Shown in pieces: positions 45,110 to 53,992 of a stretch of DNA of 64,000 bases. Under the pieces are notes generated by a model. That model made no database searches, was not told the origin of the DNA, and saw only the letters and a list, made by a program, of their open reading frames with translations. Every line of letters begins with the position of its first letter. Within the stretch, counting starts at the first letter, position 1. Source of the DNA: Lachnospiraceae bacterium (GTDB lineage: Bacteria > Bacillota > Clostridia > Lachnospirales > Lachnospiraceae); the NCBI GenBank assembly GCA_022796475.1, contig JAAWIS010000008.1, positions 1 through 64,000 of the forward strand. Direction: 5' to 3'. The position numbers and the translations under genes were made by a program.

Positions 45110-45213
45110 AACAATATAGAAAGAACACATACCATATCATTTTACCTGGCATAACGTTTACAGCCTTTATTGTTAGACTTACAAGGAATGCTGCCAGATT
45201 AAGGAGGAATTCT

Positions 45214-46449
45214 ATGGAACAATACAAGCCCCTTGAAGGAGTAAAAGTAGTTGAATTATCATTAATGGTTGCCTCTGCATCCTGCGGCCGCATGATGGCT
45301 GACTGGGGCGCGGATGTAATTAAGGTGGAAAATACTAAGGGAGGCGACAACTTCCGGAAATGGCCCTTGGGAATCGGCGCTCCCGCAGATGATGATTTTG
45401 ACCCCATTTTCGATAATCTCAATGCTAATAAACGGGCAATCAGCCTGGATACTTCCACAGAAAAAGGCCGTGCAGTAATGGATAAGCTTTTGGAAAACGC
45501 TGATGTATTCCTGACCAACCTTCGCACCAGCGCCCTGAAAAAATCCGGCCTGGATTACGATTCTCTAAAAGAAAAATTCCCGAAACTGGTTATGACTCAG
45601 TTAGACGGATATGGAGAAAAGGGGGAAGAAGCATCCCGTCCCGGCTACGATAATACGGCTTTCTGGGCCAGAGGCGGCTTCCTCTACAGCCAAAGCGTTT
45701 ACGGCGACAGCCCAGATACGTATCCCGTTTACATGCCCATGGGATTTGGCGACGTAACCTGCGCCATGGGGATGATGGCAGCTACGGTATCGGCTGTTTT
45801 AGCTGCCCGTCAGACAGGAAAAGGAGATCGCGTTTCTTTAAGCCTTTATGGTACTGCCGTTTGGCTGGCTAATATCTTAGTCACCGGTTCCCAGTATGGC
45901 TTCCGGATGCCAAAACGCCGGGAAAATTCCAGCCCCTTTGGCGCACCGTATCAGTGCAGTGACGGACGGTGGTTTATGCCTCAGATAGTAAACTTTAACC
46001 GGGATGCTGCTACCTTTTATAAATTATTAGGGGCAGACGATATGGTGGAAGATCCAAAGTATGCATCACGCGCAAACTTTAACAAGGTAGAAATCTGCAA
46101 GCCGGTTATCCATCGCTTTGAACAGATTTTTGCAACGAAAACGGCCAAAGAGTGGAATCAACTATTTCGTGACGCCGGGCTTTGCTGCGAGATTTTATAC
46201 GGATACGACGATATCCTGACAGATCCTCAGGCTAAGCTCAATGATTTTGTCTATCAGATGAAATATAAAAACGGCCAGGAATCAACCTTGGTAAGAAGCT
46301 GCCTGCGCAGCGAGCGTATGGGCCTCCCGGCTTTTAACCCCGGTCCAATGTTAGGGGAGCACACAGTATCTATCCTGAAAGAACTTGGATATGGGGATGA
46401 GGAAATTTCATCTCTGCTGAAAGAAGGGGCTGTAAAGCAGCATGAATAA
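45214..46449 (+). CDS. Class III CoA-transferase (CaiB/BaiF family), copy 1
   Basis: The 411-aa enzyme moves CoA from one acid to another through an aspartyl-CoA intermediate. The family start GVKVVELSLMVASASCGRMM is present, followed by ADWGADVIKVE. The catalytic Asp lies in RPGYDNTAFWARGG (about residue 147), and the C-terminal GPMLGEHTVSIL is conserved. It would activate the pathway acid using an acyl-CoA product. AAGGAGG precedes the ATG. It is a single-gene transcript ending at the 46452 terminator. Two paralogues follow at 53993 and 61750. Confidence 0.92.
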   Translation: MEQYKPLEGVKVVELSLMVASASCGRMMADWGADVIKVENTKGGDNFRKWPLGIGAPADDDFDPIFDNLNANKRAISLDTSTEKGRAVMDKLLENADVFLTNLRTSALKKSGLDYDSLKEKFPKLVMTQLDGYGEKGEEASRPGYDNTAFWARGGFLYSQSVYGDSPDTYPVYMPMGFGDVTCAMGMMAATVSAVLAARQTGKGDRVSLSLYGTAVWLANILVTGSQYGFRMPKRRENSSPFGAPYQCSDGRWFMPQIVNFNRDAATFYKLLGADDMVEDPKYASRANFNKVEICKPVIHRFEQIFATKTAKEWNQLFRDAGLCCEILYGYDDILTDPQAKLNDFVYQMKYKNGQESTLVRSCLRSERMGLPAFNPGPMLGEHTVSILKELGYGDEEISSLLKEGAVKQHE

Positions 46450-46451
46450 GG

Positions 46452-46552
46452 AAAAGGCGCTGCAAAATACCGCTGTTCCACAATCTGTCCCCATCGGGAT
46501 TTTGATATCTATATGACAGATTTTAGTGAACCGGCTATTTTGCGGCGCCTTT
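46452..46552. terminator. Long bidirectional hairpin terminator
   Basis: AAAGGCGC-TGCAAAATA (46453-46469) pairs with TATTTTGC-G-GCGCCTTT (46536-46552), with an inner stem CAATCTGTC/GACAGATTT. Convergent genes flank it. It shares GGCGCTGCAAAA with the hairpin at 47526. Confidence 0.75.
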
Positions 46553-46578
46553 CTCTTTTCATATTTCTCCTTATTCTT

Positions 46579-47442
46579 TTATTCCTTCCAGCATATTCTG
46601 CCATAGTCTAAGATCTCTTTGCCGTTTGAATCGTTCACCATGGAAAATAACGCTTCCCCCGGAGTTTCCTTCCAAACTTTAAGAGTAAAGGAATCTCCTG
46701 GCATTGCTATGCTTCTAAACTGGTTTTCGATAGAAACCATCCGCTCCGGCTGGCCGGGAAACAGAAGTCCAATCAGCATGCGGCATGCGTACCCAAGGCT
46801 GCACAGTCCATGGACAATAGGTTTCTCAAATCCGCATGTTTTCGCAAACTGGGGATCAACGTGAAGGGGATAAGTATCTCCGGTTAAACGGTACAAAAGA
46901 GGCGTATTTTCCGGAAAACGCTCCTGCTTTACAGCATCCGGCTGGCGTTTTGGCATTGAAATCCTGCTCTTTGGAACTTCCGGCCCCCCAAATCCTCCTG
47001 ACCAGCGGTTTAAATATCCCATGGTATTGGTAAAAACCAAATCTCCCTCTTGATCTTTTCCAGTAATATCCACATTAATTTTTGCGCCTTTCCCTTCCCC
47101 CCGGTCATAAACAGCGCTGATTACCTTTTGAATGTCAAAGGTTCCTTCTGTCGGAATCGGTTTATGCACCACCAGCTTATGATCCATATGCAGCGTCCCG
47201 TCTGTGCGCAGCCCTTTGATTTTCTTTGTGGGCATTACCGGCTGGGGTTCAAAGGGCTCCATGCCAAAGGTGCCTGCACACGGAATTACACCGAAGGCAG
47301 GGATTGTTTTTAAACCATTTTCATAGACGTATTCCAGCTCTTCCTGTTTTGCTCCTATGCTTAAATGATACAGAATCAAATCTCTCCATGTATACGTAAA
47401 CTTCTGTTCCACAGATAAGCCTACTGCTGATTCATCTAACAT
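46579..47442 (-). CDS. MaoC-type enoyl-CoA hydratase 2
   Basis: The 287-aa product has the two-hot-dog layout of hydratase 2 of multifunctional beta-oxidation enzymes. The active-site stretch is YRLTGDTYPLHVDPQFAKTC at about residues 185-204, with the catalytic Asp and His, followed by FEKPIVHGLCSLGYA. It should hydrate a trans-2-enoyl-CoA to the (R)-3-hydroxyacyl-CoA, or the reverse. AAGGAGG precedes the ATG. It is transcribed in the same direction as the acyl-CoA dehydrogenase gene upstream, but a terminator lies between them. Confidence 0.9.
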   Translation of the reverse strand: MLDESAVGLSVEQKFTYTWRDLILYHLSIGAKQEELEYVYENGLKTIPAFGVIPCAGTFGMEPFEPQPVMPTKKIKGLRTDGTLHMDHKLVVHKPIPTEGTFDIQKVISAVYDRGEGKGAKINVDITGKDQEGDLVFTNTMGYLNRWSGGFGGPEVPKSRISMPKRQPDAVKQERFPENTPLLYRLTGDTYPLHVDPQFAKTCGFEKPIVHGLCSLGYACRMLIGLLFPGQPERMVSIENQFRSIAMPGDSFTLKVWKETPGEALFSMVNDSNGKEILDYGRICWKE

Positions 47443-47525
47443 GCCGCTCCTCCTTAAAAAATAGGTACTCTCAAAGTTTCACAGTTCCTGTTCTTGTGAG
47501 AGATTCTAAGATTACATAAAATCAA

Positions 47526-47612
47526 GGCGCTGCAAAAAGAAGGACTCCTTCCATATACGCTGCCAGACACATTCTGGCTGTATCCTGTGGAATAACCTTA
47601 TTTTGCAGCACC
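47526..47612 (-). terminator. Long hairpin terminator of the acyl-CoA dehydrogenase gene
   Basis: On the minus strand GGTGCTGCAAAA pairs with TTTTGCAGCGCC (47612-47601 with 47537-47526; one G-U pair), then CTTGATTTT. Fully paired only as minus-strand RNA, which fits its place after the gene ending at 47623. Confidence 0.7.
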
Positions 47613-47622
47613 TCTGCAGCGA

Positions 47623-48849
47623 TTATTTTATCTTATTTGCCCGGATTACATTGCCGCTAATTACCACTCTCTGAATCTCGTTGGTGCCTTCAAAGATTTG
47701 GAAAATCTTTCCGTCACGCATCAGCTTCTCAACTGGGTAATCTCTCATATATCCATACCCGCCCAAAATCTGAACTGCTTCTGTTGTTACCCGGTTTAAT
47801 GCATCGGAGCAATAACATTTTGCAATCGGTCCTAATGTTGCTGCCAGCGGATCCCCGGCATCCAGCAGAGCTGCCACTTTCATTCCGATAGCCCGGCTGG
47901 TTTCGATGGCAATTTCAATATCCGCAATCTTTGCACTGATCGCCTGCTGCTTGTAGATGGGTTTTCCCATAGTGCACCGTTCCTGTGCATATTTCACTAC
48001 TACATCTTTCGCAGCCCGCATAATTCCGACACAGCCGCTTCCTACGCCTGCACGGCCCTGCTCTAAGGTCTTCATCGCAATCTTAAAGCCTTCTCCCTCT
48101 TTTCCGATAATGGCAGATGCCGGAATATGTACATCTTCTAAAATAACGTCACAAGTTGCTGACTGGCGGATTCCCATCTTATCCTCATGCTTTCCGATAC
48201 TGACTCCGGGAAGGTGGGCATCTAACAAGAACATGGTAAGGCCTTTATATCCTAAGCTTCTGTCAACAGATGCAACTACACACATAAAATCAGCATAGCA
48301 GGCATTCGTGATAAAGCACTTCCGTCCATTTAAAATATACTCTTTCACATTGCCTTCATCATCCAAAACCTTAGCTGCTGTAGTGCTGCATGCACCTGCA
48401 TCCGATCCTGCATCCGGCTCCGTCAGGGCAAATGCTGCAAAACCGCTGCGCTTTTTAGGCCAGCGCGGATCTCTTCCTGGCTTATCGCTGGTAAGAACCT
48501 CCACACACCACTTCTTCTGCTCCTCTGTTCCGGCTAACAGCACCGGTTTAATTCCTAAATTATTCGTTCCGCAGGTTAACCCGAACCCGGCATCGCCGTA
48601 CATTAATTCTTCCCGGATCCAGGCAGCCGTTACATTGCTTAAACCTTGTCCGCCGTATTCAGCCGGAAGATCTGCACAAACCAGCCCCATTTCAAATGCT
48701 TTGTTGTAGGCATCCCAGTCAAGCTCGCCTTTTAAATCATACTCGGCTGCCTTAGGACGCACTTCCTTCATCACGAAATCATGGACCATCTCCACAATAT
48801 CTTTGTCTTCCCCTGCTAAAACCAATCCTGCTGCTGATGTATCAAACAT
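47623..48849 (-). CDS. Acyl-CoA dehydrogenase
   Basis: The 408-aa flavoprotein has the full family pattern: FALTEPDAGSDAGA for FAD and substrate binding, KCFITNACYADF, and the C-terminal QILGGYGYMRDYPVEKLMRD with IFEGTNEIQR. It forms or reduces the 2,3-double bond of an acyl-CoA and exchanges electrons with the Etf encoded at 50.7-52.5 kb. The catalytic base expected near GYGYMRDYPVEK is compatible with short-chain enzymes. AAAGGCGG precedes the ATG. It diverges from the PucR-type regulator, which probably controls it. Confidence 0.93.
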   Translation of the reverse strand: MFDTSAAGLVLAGEDKDIVEMVHDFVMKEVRPKAAEYDLKGELDWDAYNKAFEMGLVCADLPAEYGGQGLSNVTAAWIREELMYGDAGFGLTCGTNNLGIKPVLLAGTEEQKKWCVEVLTSDKPGRDPRWPKKRSGFAAFALTEPDAGSDAGACSTTAAKVLDDEGNVKEYILNGRKCFITNACYADFMCVVASVDRSLGYKGLTMFLLDAHLPGVSIGKHEDKMGIRQSATCDVILEDVHIPASAIIGKEGEGFKIAMKTLEQGRAGVGSGCVGIMRAAKDVVVKYAQERCTMGKPIYKQQAISAKIADIEIAIETSRAIGMKVAALLDAGDPLAATLGPIAKCYCSDALNRVTTEAVQILGGYGYMRDYPVEKLMRDGKIFQIFEGTNEIQRVVISGNVIRANKIK

Positions 48850-48913
48850 ATTATACCGCCTTTCTTTTTGTTTTCTTTTTGCTCCCGCTTAAAGAGCTGC
48901 TTCTGATATAGAA

Positions 48914-49029
48914 ATCATACCAAATCTGCCTGACCGGTGACATGTTGATTGTTACAAAAACAACAAACTAACTCTTTTGTCATTGTGGTTAAAATAACCA
49001 TTAAATTTTTTTCTTTTTTTTGGTATGAT
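48914..49029. promoter_or_regulatory. Divergent promoter region with palindromic operator
   Basis: The -10 box of the dehydrogenase gene (minus strand TATGAT, 48919-48914) and that of the regulator gene (TATGAT, 49024-49029) both read GGTATGAT and both have poor -35 boxes. The palindrome TGGTTAAAATAACCA lies at 48986-49000, just upstream of the regulator -35 position. This fits control by an activator bound between the genes. Confidence 0.5.
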
Positions 49030-49066
49030 AATTGACAAGTATCTTTATTCTGAATGGAGGTTTTTT

Positions 49067-50686
49067 ATGCGACTAGCACAAAGTATGATCCTTGATATTC
49101 TGAAACCCTTTCAGGTTCAGGCCTTTCTTCCTCCCGAAAGCTGCTTCCGTTTTCAGTATATCCAGCTTCTGGATGAAGAGAATCTATCCTGTGACAGCCA
49201 GGTCCTCTACCTGGGAACTGCCGGGCAGCTATCGTCAGCAGATCCTGCCCTCCTTAGCCAAATCTGTATCGTTTGCATCGGTAATGAAGAAGCCATCCAG
49301 CCTTATGTAAAAGAATATCACGCGAATCTCCTTCTGATCCCTGATACGTATTCTCTGGCTTCGGCTGCTAACCGGCTTTATTCCTGTTTTGATGAAATCC
49401 AGCGCTGGTGCGCCGAACTTGATATGGCCATTTTATCCAAACAGGATTATCAGTCTATTTTTTCCATCGGAAGCCGTTTTTTCGGCGAAAACGCCATGAT
49501 TATGGTAAACTCTTCTTACAATGTAATCGGCAGCAATCTCCCGGCGGCCCCCAGTCATGAACGGATTGACCAAATATTAAAAAACGGCTACTACACAAAA
49601 GAAATGACAGATGATCTGGCAAGGATGGGATATCAGGCCAATGGCACCAAATATACCAAGCCCTCTATTTTGTATCCTCCCAACTACATGAACTGTCCTC
49701 TTATGGTTCTGTCAAACCATGCAGACAATGGGATCTTTTTAGGTTTTATTACCATATATTTTATTAAAGATGAGCCTACTCAGGCACAATTTGAACTGTT
49801 TTGCTATTTCGCCCGGAAGGTAAGCCGGTATTATCTGGAAAATAATGAGGAAAGCGTTTCCACCCCCACTCCGTTAGAGGTGTTTATGTCGGATCTGATT
49901 ACCCATACCCGGGAGGATGAAACCTTCCTTCAGGATCGGGCCCGTTCCCTTCGCCTCCCCTTAGACGCCTCCTACCGGCTGTCCGTCATCCAGTGGGATA
50001 ACTTTATTCTTCCCCAGGCAGACTATATCATGAACCGTCTGCGCACCTGTCTGAAATTCCCCTTTTTCCGGGTTATCCTGTACCACAATTCTGTCCTTCT
50101 GCTGCTTCAGGGGGATATCTCCAGCTTAAAGGTTATGGAGGAAATCAATGAATCCCTTGGGGAATTCGGGGAACTTTTAAAAATCTGCCGGGGCTACGCC
50201 GGATTTTCCACATCTGGTTTCCCGCTGCTGAAAATGAACATTGCCTACCAGCAGGCGCTTACAGCCGCCCGGTATGGAATGATGCTGAATCCGGAAAGCA
50301 GGATTTACTTTTACTCCCACTATTTCATTTATGAAATGCTGGATGACTATAAAAAAAGGTACTCCCTGGAAGATATGTATGTTCAGAAATTAACCTACTT
50401 AATGAATCCCGCTGAAGAGCGCTACGATAATCTGGCGCTGCTTCGCAACTATCTTTTGACGGAACGCAGTATTTCCTCAACTGCTAAAATCATGCATATG
50501 CACCGAAACAGCGTTATCTACCGTCTTGGCAAAATCCAGGAAATCCTGGCCCTGGATTTAAATGATCCGGATGTGCGGCTGCGGCTTTTAATTTCTTTTA
50601 AAATCTTAGAGCTGCAGGCCGGACACATCCAGCCATTTCAAATCACAGAGGATCATTCAAACGGAGCTATCAGCTTTTTTGAATAA
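49067..50686 (+). CDS. PucR-family transcriptional regulator, copy 1
   Basis: The 539-aa product ends with the PucR-type helix-turn-helix: LLRNYLLTERSISSTAKIMH, then MHRNSVIYRLGKIQEIL. A GGDEF-like/CdaR middle region (about residues 290-430) precedes it. The N-terminal 280 residues form a sensor of unknown ligand. Members usually activate catabolic operons for purines, amino acids or sugar acids. It diverges from the acyl-CoA dehydrogenase gene and is paralogous to the regulator at 56137. The start at 49067 is set by GGAGG; the upstream extension in the same frame covers the -10 box. Confidence 0.87.
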   Translation: MRLAQSMILDILKPFQVQAFLPPESCFRFQYIQLLDEENLSCDSQVLYLGTAGQLSSADPALLSQICIVCIGNEEAIQPYVKEYHANLLLIPDTYSLASAANRLYSCFDEIQRWCAELDMAILSKQDYQSIFSIGSRFFGENAMIMVNSSYNVIGSNLPAAPSHERIDQILKNGYYTKEMTDDLARMGYQANGTKYTKPSILYPPNYMNCPLMVLSNHADNGIFLGFITIYFIKDEPTQAQFELFCYFARKVSRYYLENNEESVSTPTPLEVFMSDLITHTREDETFLQDRARSLRLPLDASYRLSVIQWDNFILPQADYIMNRLRTCLKFPFFRVILYHNSVLLLLQGDISSLKVMEEINESLGEFGELLKICRGYAGFSTSGFPLLKMNIAYQQALTAARYGMMLNPESRIYFYSHYFIYEMLDDYKKRYSLEDMYVQKLTYLMNPAEERYDNLALLRNYLLTERSISSTAKIMHMHRNSVIYRLGKIQEILALDLNDPDVRLRLLISFKILELQAGHIQPFQITEDHSNGAISFFE

Positions 50687-50715
50687 TGGCACAGAATGAA
50701 TGGCCCTCAAAATAC

Positions 50716-51723
50716 TTACGCCTTTAATTTTTTAATCTCTTCCGTCAGCGCCGGAACTACCTCAAACAGATTGCCTACGATCCCGTAATCTGCAGCCTTG
50801 AAAATCGGCGCTTCCGGATCCTTATTAATTGCAACGATGCAGTCAGATCCCGACATACCGGCTAAATGCTGGATTGCGCCTGAAATTCCGCAGGCAATGT
50901 AAAGCTTTGGACCTACTGTTTTTCCGGTCTGGCCAACCTGGTGGGCATGTCCGATCCAGCCGGCATCCACAGCCGCCCTGGATGCGCCTACCGCTCCTTT
51001 TAATACCTTAGCCAGTTCCTCCAAAATCTTAAAATTCTCCGGGCCTCCCATTCCGCGGCCGCCAGACACGATAATTTCTGCATCCTCCAGATTCAGAACT
51101 CCGGCAGCAGCTTCTCTTATGGATTCAATTAGCCTGGTGCGGATCTTATCTGCCGGAACGGCAATGGCTTCTTTGATAACGGCTGCCTTACTGCCTCCGT
51201 TTACCGGAATCTTCTTAAATACTCCGGGACGCACTGTGCCGATCTGAGGGCGGGTATTGGGACACATAATCACAGCCATTAAGTTCCCGCCAAAGGCCGG
51301 CCTGGTCCAGGCCACATTTTTGCTTTCCTCATCGTAGTCCAGGCTGGTACAGTCTGCAGTAAGGCCTGTCTTTAACCGGCAGGACAGCCTGGGGCCAAAG
51401 TCCCTTCCGTTATTGGTAGCGCCGATTAAAATAGCGGAGGGGGAATATTTCTCCACCAAAGACGTCATAGCATAGGTGTAGGCGTCGAAACTGTATTTTT
51501 CGTATTCCGCCCCCTCTACGCTGATAATTTCATCGGGGCCAAACTGCTGCACCTGGCTGACTGCTTCTTCATTATCCTTTCCCAATACCACTGCAACCAG
51601 CTTTTCGCCGGATTTATCTGCCAACATGCGTCCCGGATTTAAAAGTTCTAAGCCTACGCTTTTGGCTTTCCCCTCATCGGTTTCGATAAATACCCAGATA
51701 TTTTTACTTGTAAATTCGCTCAT
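50716..51723 (-). CDS. etfA: Electron transfer flavoprotein, alpha subunit
   Basis: The 335-aa product binds FAD through its C-terminal domain ([48 protein letters not shown]). With EtfB it carries electrons to or from the acyl-CoA dehydrogenase and may bifurcate between NADH and ferredoxin, as in related clostridia. That would link it to the Rnf complex. I chose the ATG at 51723 after GAGAGGTG; an in-frame start at 51741 overlaps etfB. It has only 29 bases to the convergent PucR gene and no terminator there. Confidence 0.94.
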   Translation of the reverse strand: MSEFTSKNIWVFIETDEGKAKSVGLELLNPGRMLADKSGEKLVAVVLGKDNEEAVSQVQQFGPDEIISVEGAEYEKYSFDAYTYAMTSLVEKYSPSAILIGATNNGRDFGPRLSCRLKTGLTADCTSLDYDEESKNVAWTRPAFGGNLMAVIMCPNTRPQIGTVRPGVFKKIPVNGGSKAAVIKEAIAVPADKIRTRLIESIREAAAGVLNLEDAEIIVSGGRGMGGPENFKILEELAKVLKGAVGASRAAVDAGWIGHAHQVGQTGKTVGPKLYIACGISGAIQHLAGMSGSDCIVAINKDPEAPIFKAADYGIVGNLFEVVPALTEEIKKLKA

Positions 51724-51737
51724 AGTCCCTGCACCTC

Positions 51738-52544
51738 TCAAATAATCTTGGCATCGCTAAGCATAGCAGCCAGCTTCACGGCAGCCTCTGTGCCGGTTTC
51801 TTCTTTTAAAATCACGCCGTTTTTCGACTGATCCGGCGTAAAGGTTTTCTTTACCTTAGTGGGCGACCCGTTAAGTCCTAAATACTCCGGTTCTGTTTTC
51901 ATATCCGGATCACTGTTGGTAATCTCGGCGATAACAGCCCTGTTTGCTGCCATTTTGCTTTTAATGGACGGGTAGCGGGGATCAAAGGGAGTTTTTGTGA
52001 CTGTAACCAAAGCCGGAAGGGAAACTTCTACCACATCATGGCCTTCGTCCGTATCTCTCTGTACCCTAAGCTTTCCCTCTGCCATTTCCACGCCTGTTGC
52101 CAAAGTTACATGAGGAAGATCCATATGTTCTGCAATTTCCGGTCCTACCTGGGCCGTGTCGCCGTCAATCGCCTGCTTGCCGCAGAAAATCACATCTATG
52201 CTTTCATTGGTTTTAGCTTCCACTGCTTTGATTGCCTTGCTTAAAATATAGCTGGTAGCTAATGTATCCGATCCGCCAAAGGCACGATCCGTAACCAGGA
52301 ATGCTTGGTCTGCGCCTACTGACAAACATTCTTTCAGTGCATTTTTAGCCTGGGCCGGCCCCATGCTGATTACTGTAACCTTGCCGCCTTCTTTTTCCTT
52401 TAGCCGCACAGCCAGCTCCAATGCACATGCATCAAATGGATTTACAATACTTGGAACTCCTTCCCGGATTAATGTGTGCTTTACCGGATCAATCTTAATT
52501 TCCGTAGTATCCGGCACCTGTTTGATACAAACCAAAATATTCAT
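51738..52544 (-). CDS. etfB: Electron transfer flavoprotein, beta subunit
   Basis: The 268-aa product starts MNILVCIKQVPDTTEIKIDP, typical of EtfB, and has DVIFCGKQAIDGDTAQVGPE and the loop PSIKSKMAANRA that contacts the dehydrogenase. AGAGGTGA precedes the ATG by eight bases. It lies between the crotonase gene (90-base gap) and etfA, in one operon. Confidence 0.94.
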   Translation of the reverse strand: MNILVCIKQVPDTTEIKIDPVKHTLIREGVPSIVNPFDACALELAVRLKEKEGGKVTVISMGPAQAKNALKECLSVGADQAFLVTDRAFGGSDTLATSYILSKAIKAVEAKTNESIDVIFCGKQAIDGDTAQVGPEIAEHMDLPHVTLATGVEMAEGKLRVQRDTDEGHDVVEVSLPALVTVTKTPFDPRYPSIKSKMAANRAVIAEITNSDPDMKTEPEYLGLNGSPTKVKKTFTPDQSKNGVILKEETGTEAAVKLAAMLSDAKII

Positions 52545-52634
52545 ATACCGTCACCTCTTAATTATTTTTAGCCTGAATTTCGTGTGTTTATAATACCTTC
52601 CGTCAGATATTCCTAATATACTGACACATTTACG

Positions 52635-53417
52635 TTACCTTCCTTTATATTCCGGCGTCCGTTTTTCCAAAAATGAAGCTACTCCTTCTTCCTTATCTTC
52701 CGTACTGCACAAGGTACTTAAGGCCAGCATTTCAAGAAGCTCTCCTACCTCCTGGCTGCCGGAGAGGGAAGCCTGGACAACCCGTTTTGCTATGCGGATG
52801 GCAACGGGGCCTTTCGCAATCAGCCTGCCTGCCATCTTCTTTGCCTCAGAAAGCAGTTCCTCCTGTGGCACACATTTCGTTGCAAGGCCAATGGAAACAG
52901 CCTCTTGTCCTCCTATTTTCCGCCCCAAAAGAATCACATCCTGAGCCCTGCCCAGCCCAATAAGCCTGGACAATCGCTGTGTCCCTCCTGCTCCCGGGAG
53001 GATCCCAAGACCTGTTTCCGGCAGCGCAAAAAGGGCATTGTCCGATACGATGCGGAAATCACAGGCAATGGCCGTTTCACAGCCGCCTCCAAAAGCGTAT
53101 CCGTTCACTGCCGCTATAACAGGTTTTGCACATTTTTGAATCTGGTTCAGCGCTTTTTGCCCTGCACCGCCTAAACAGTCTGTGGATTTTTTCACCTTCA
53201 AACTGTTTAAATCTGCTCCTGCAATAAAGGCCTTGTTTCCTGCTCCTGTGAGAATAACTGCTTTTACCTCCTCCGCCTTATCTGCCCAGGTAAAAAATTC
53301 TGTAATTTCTGCCCATGACACATCGTTTAACGCGTTCAGTTTTTCCGGTCGGTCAGCCGTAAAAAGCGCAATTCCCTGCTGATCAAGTTCCAGTTTAAAA
53401 TTTTGAAATTCCGTAAT
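52635..53417 (-). CDS. Enoyl-CoA hydratase (crotonase family), apparent ATT start
   Basis: The reading frame from the in-frame GTG at 53321 gives only 228 aa and lacks the N-terminus of the family. The same frame is open further upstream and encodes the expected start, ending in IALFTADRPEKLNALNDVSW. No ATG, GTG or TTG exists before the upstream TAG. The codon after GGGAGG-TTTT is ATT (53417), which would give 260 aa, the normal length. The oxyanion-hole parts are present (AFIAGADLNSL, GYAFGGGCETAIACDFRI), and so is the first catalytic Glu (LPETGLGILPGAGGTQR); the second position is Asp (AQDVILLG). It either starts at ATT or has lost its ATG. It is the first gene before etfB and etfA. Confidence 0.85.
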   Translation of the reverse strand: MTEFQNFKLELDQQGIALFTADRPEKLNALNDVSWAEITEFFTWADKAEEVKAVILTGAGNKAFIAGADLNSLKVKKSTDCLGGAGQKALNQIQKCAKPVIAAVNGYAFGGGCETAIACDFRIVSDNALFALPETGLGILPGAGGTQRLSRLIGLGRAQDVILLGRKIGGQEAVSIGLATKCVPQEELLSEAKKMAGRLIAKGPVAIRIAKRVVQASLSGSQEVGELLEMLALSTLCSTEDKEEGVASFLEKRTPEYKGR

Positions 53418-53486
53418 AAAACCTCCCTTCTCCTCTTCCCCTGCTTCCTGCCTGTCGGATGGAATCTATGGGTATGTTATGATGTT

Positions 53487-53884
53487 GGGGTCAAAAGGTG
53501 TTTTGACCCCTCTGATACCAGATTGCTCCCTGCTTTGCACTCCCGCAATCCTCAAAATCATTCAAAATCCGCCCTGATCGGGCTGCTTTTTCATGTTTTT
53601 GGCGGGTCCCAAGTTCAAAAATCCTCCTGCTGGCAAGCCTGCATCGGATTTTAGACCTTTTGACCCTGGTATCATGTTATTATACTAGCTTATTGCCGTG
53701 CTTATTTTCATCTTCATATATTCCAAAAAACATTTCCCTCCCAGTCACTGGATTTGTATGTTTTGACCCGTCTGGCCAAAAGTGGTTGCAATGCACAATT
53801 TCTCCGCTGTTTCCGGAACCTTGTTTTGGAATAATTGCAGTTTGTTCCCTTTTCTTAATTTGTTAAAATAATACCAGGGTCAAA
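53487..53884. repeat. Cluster of TTTTGACCC palindromic repeats
   Basis: GGGGTCAAAA-GGTG-TTTTGACCCC (53487-53510) is a perfect hairpin. TTTTGACCC recurs at 53658 and 53761. TTTGACCCTGGTAT (53659-53672) is matched exactly by ATACCAGGGTCAAA (53871-53884), 14 bp ends of a 226-bp element. GATACCAG (53514) also mirrors CTGGTATC (53666). No gene fits in the interval. It resembles a small non-autonomous mobile element, perhaps two nested copies. Confidence 0.65.
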
Positions 53885-53992
53885 CGGTCATGTATGACAC
53901 GTCCCATGGCTGTACATGACTGACATTTTAAATATAGAAATAATGACATTTCCTATGAAAACAGGAACGTATCACTTCAGGAGGTAATCATC

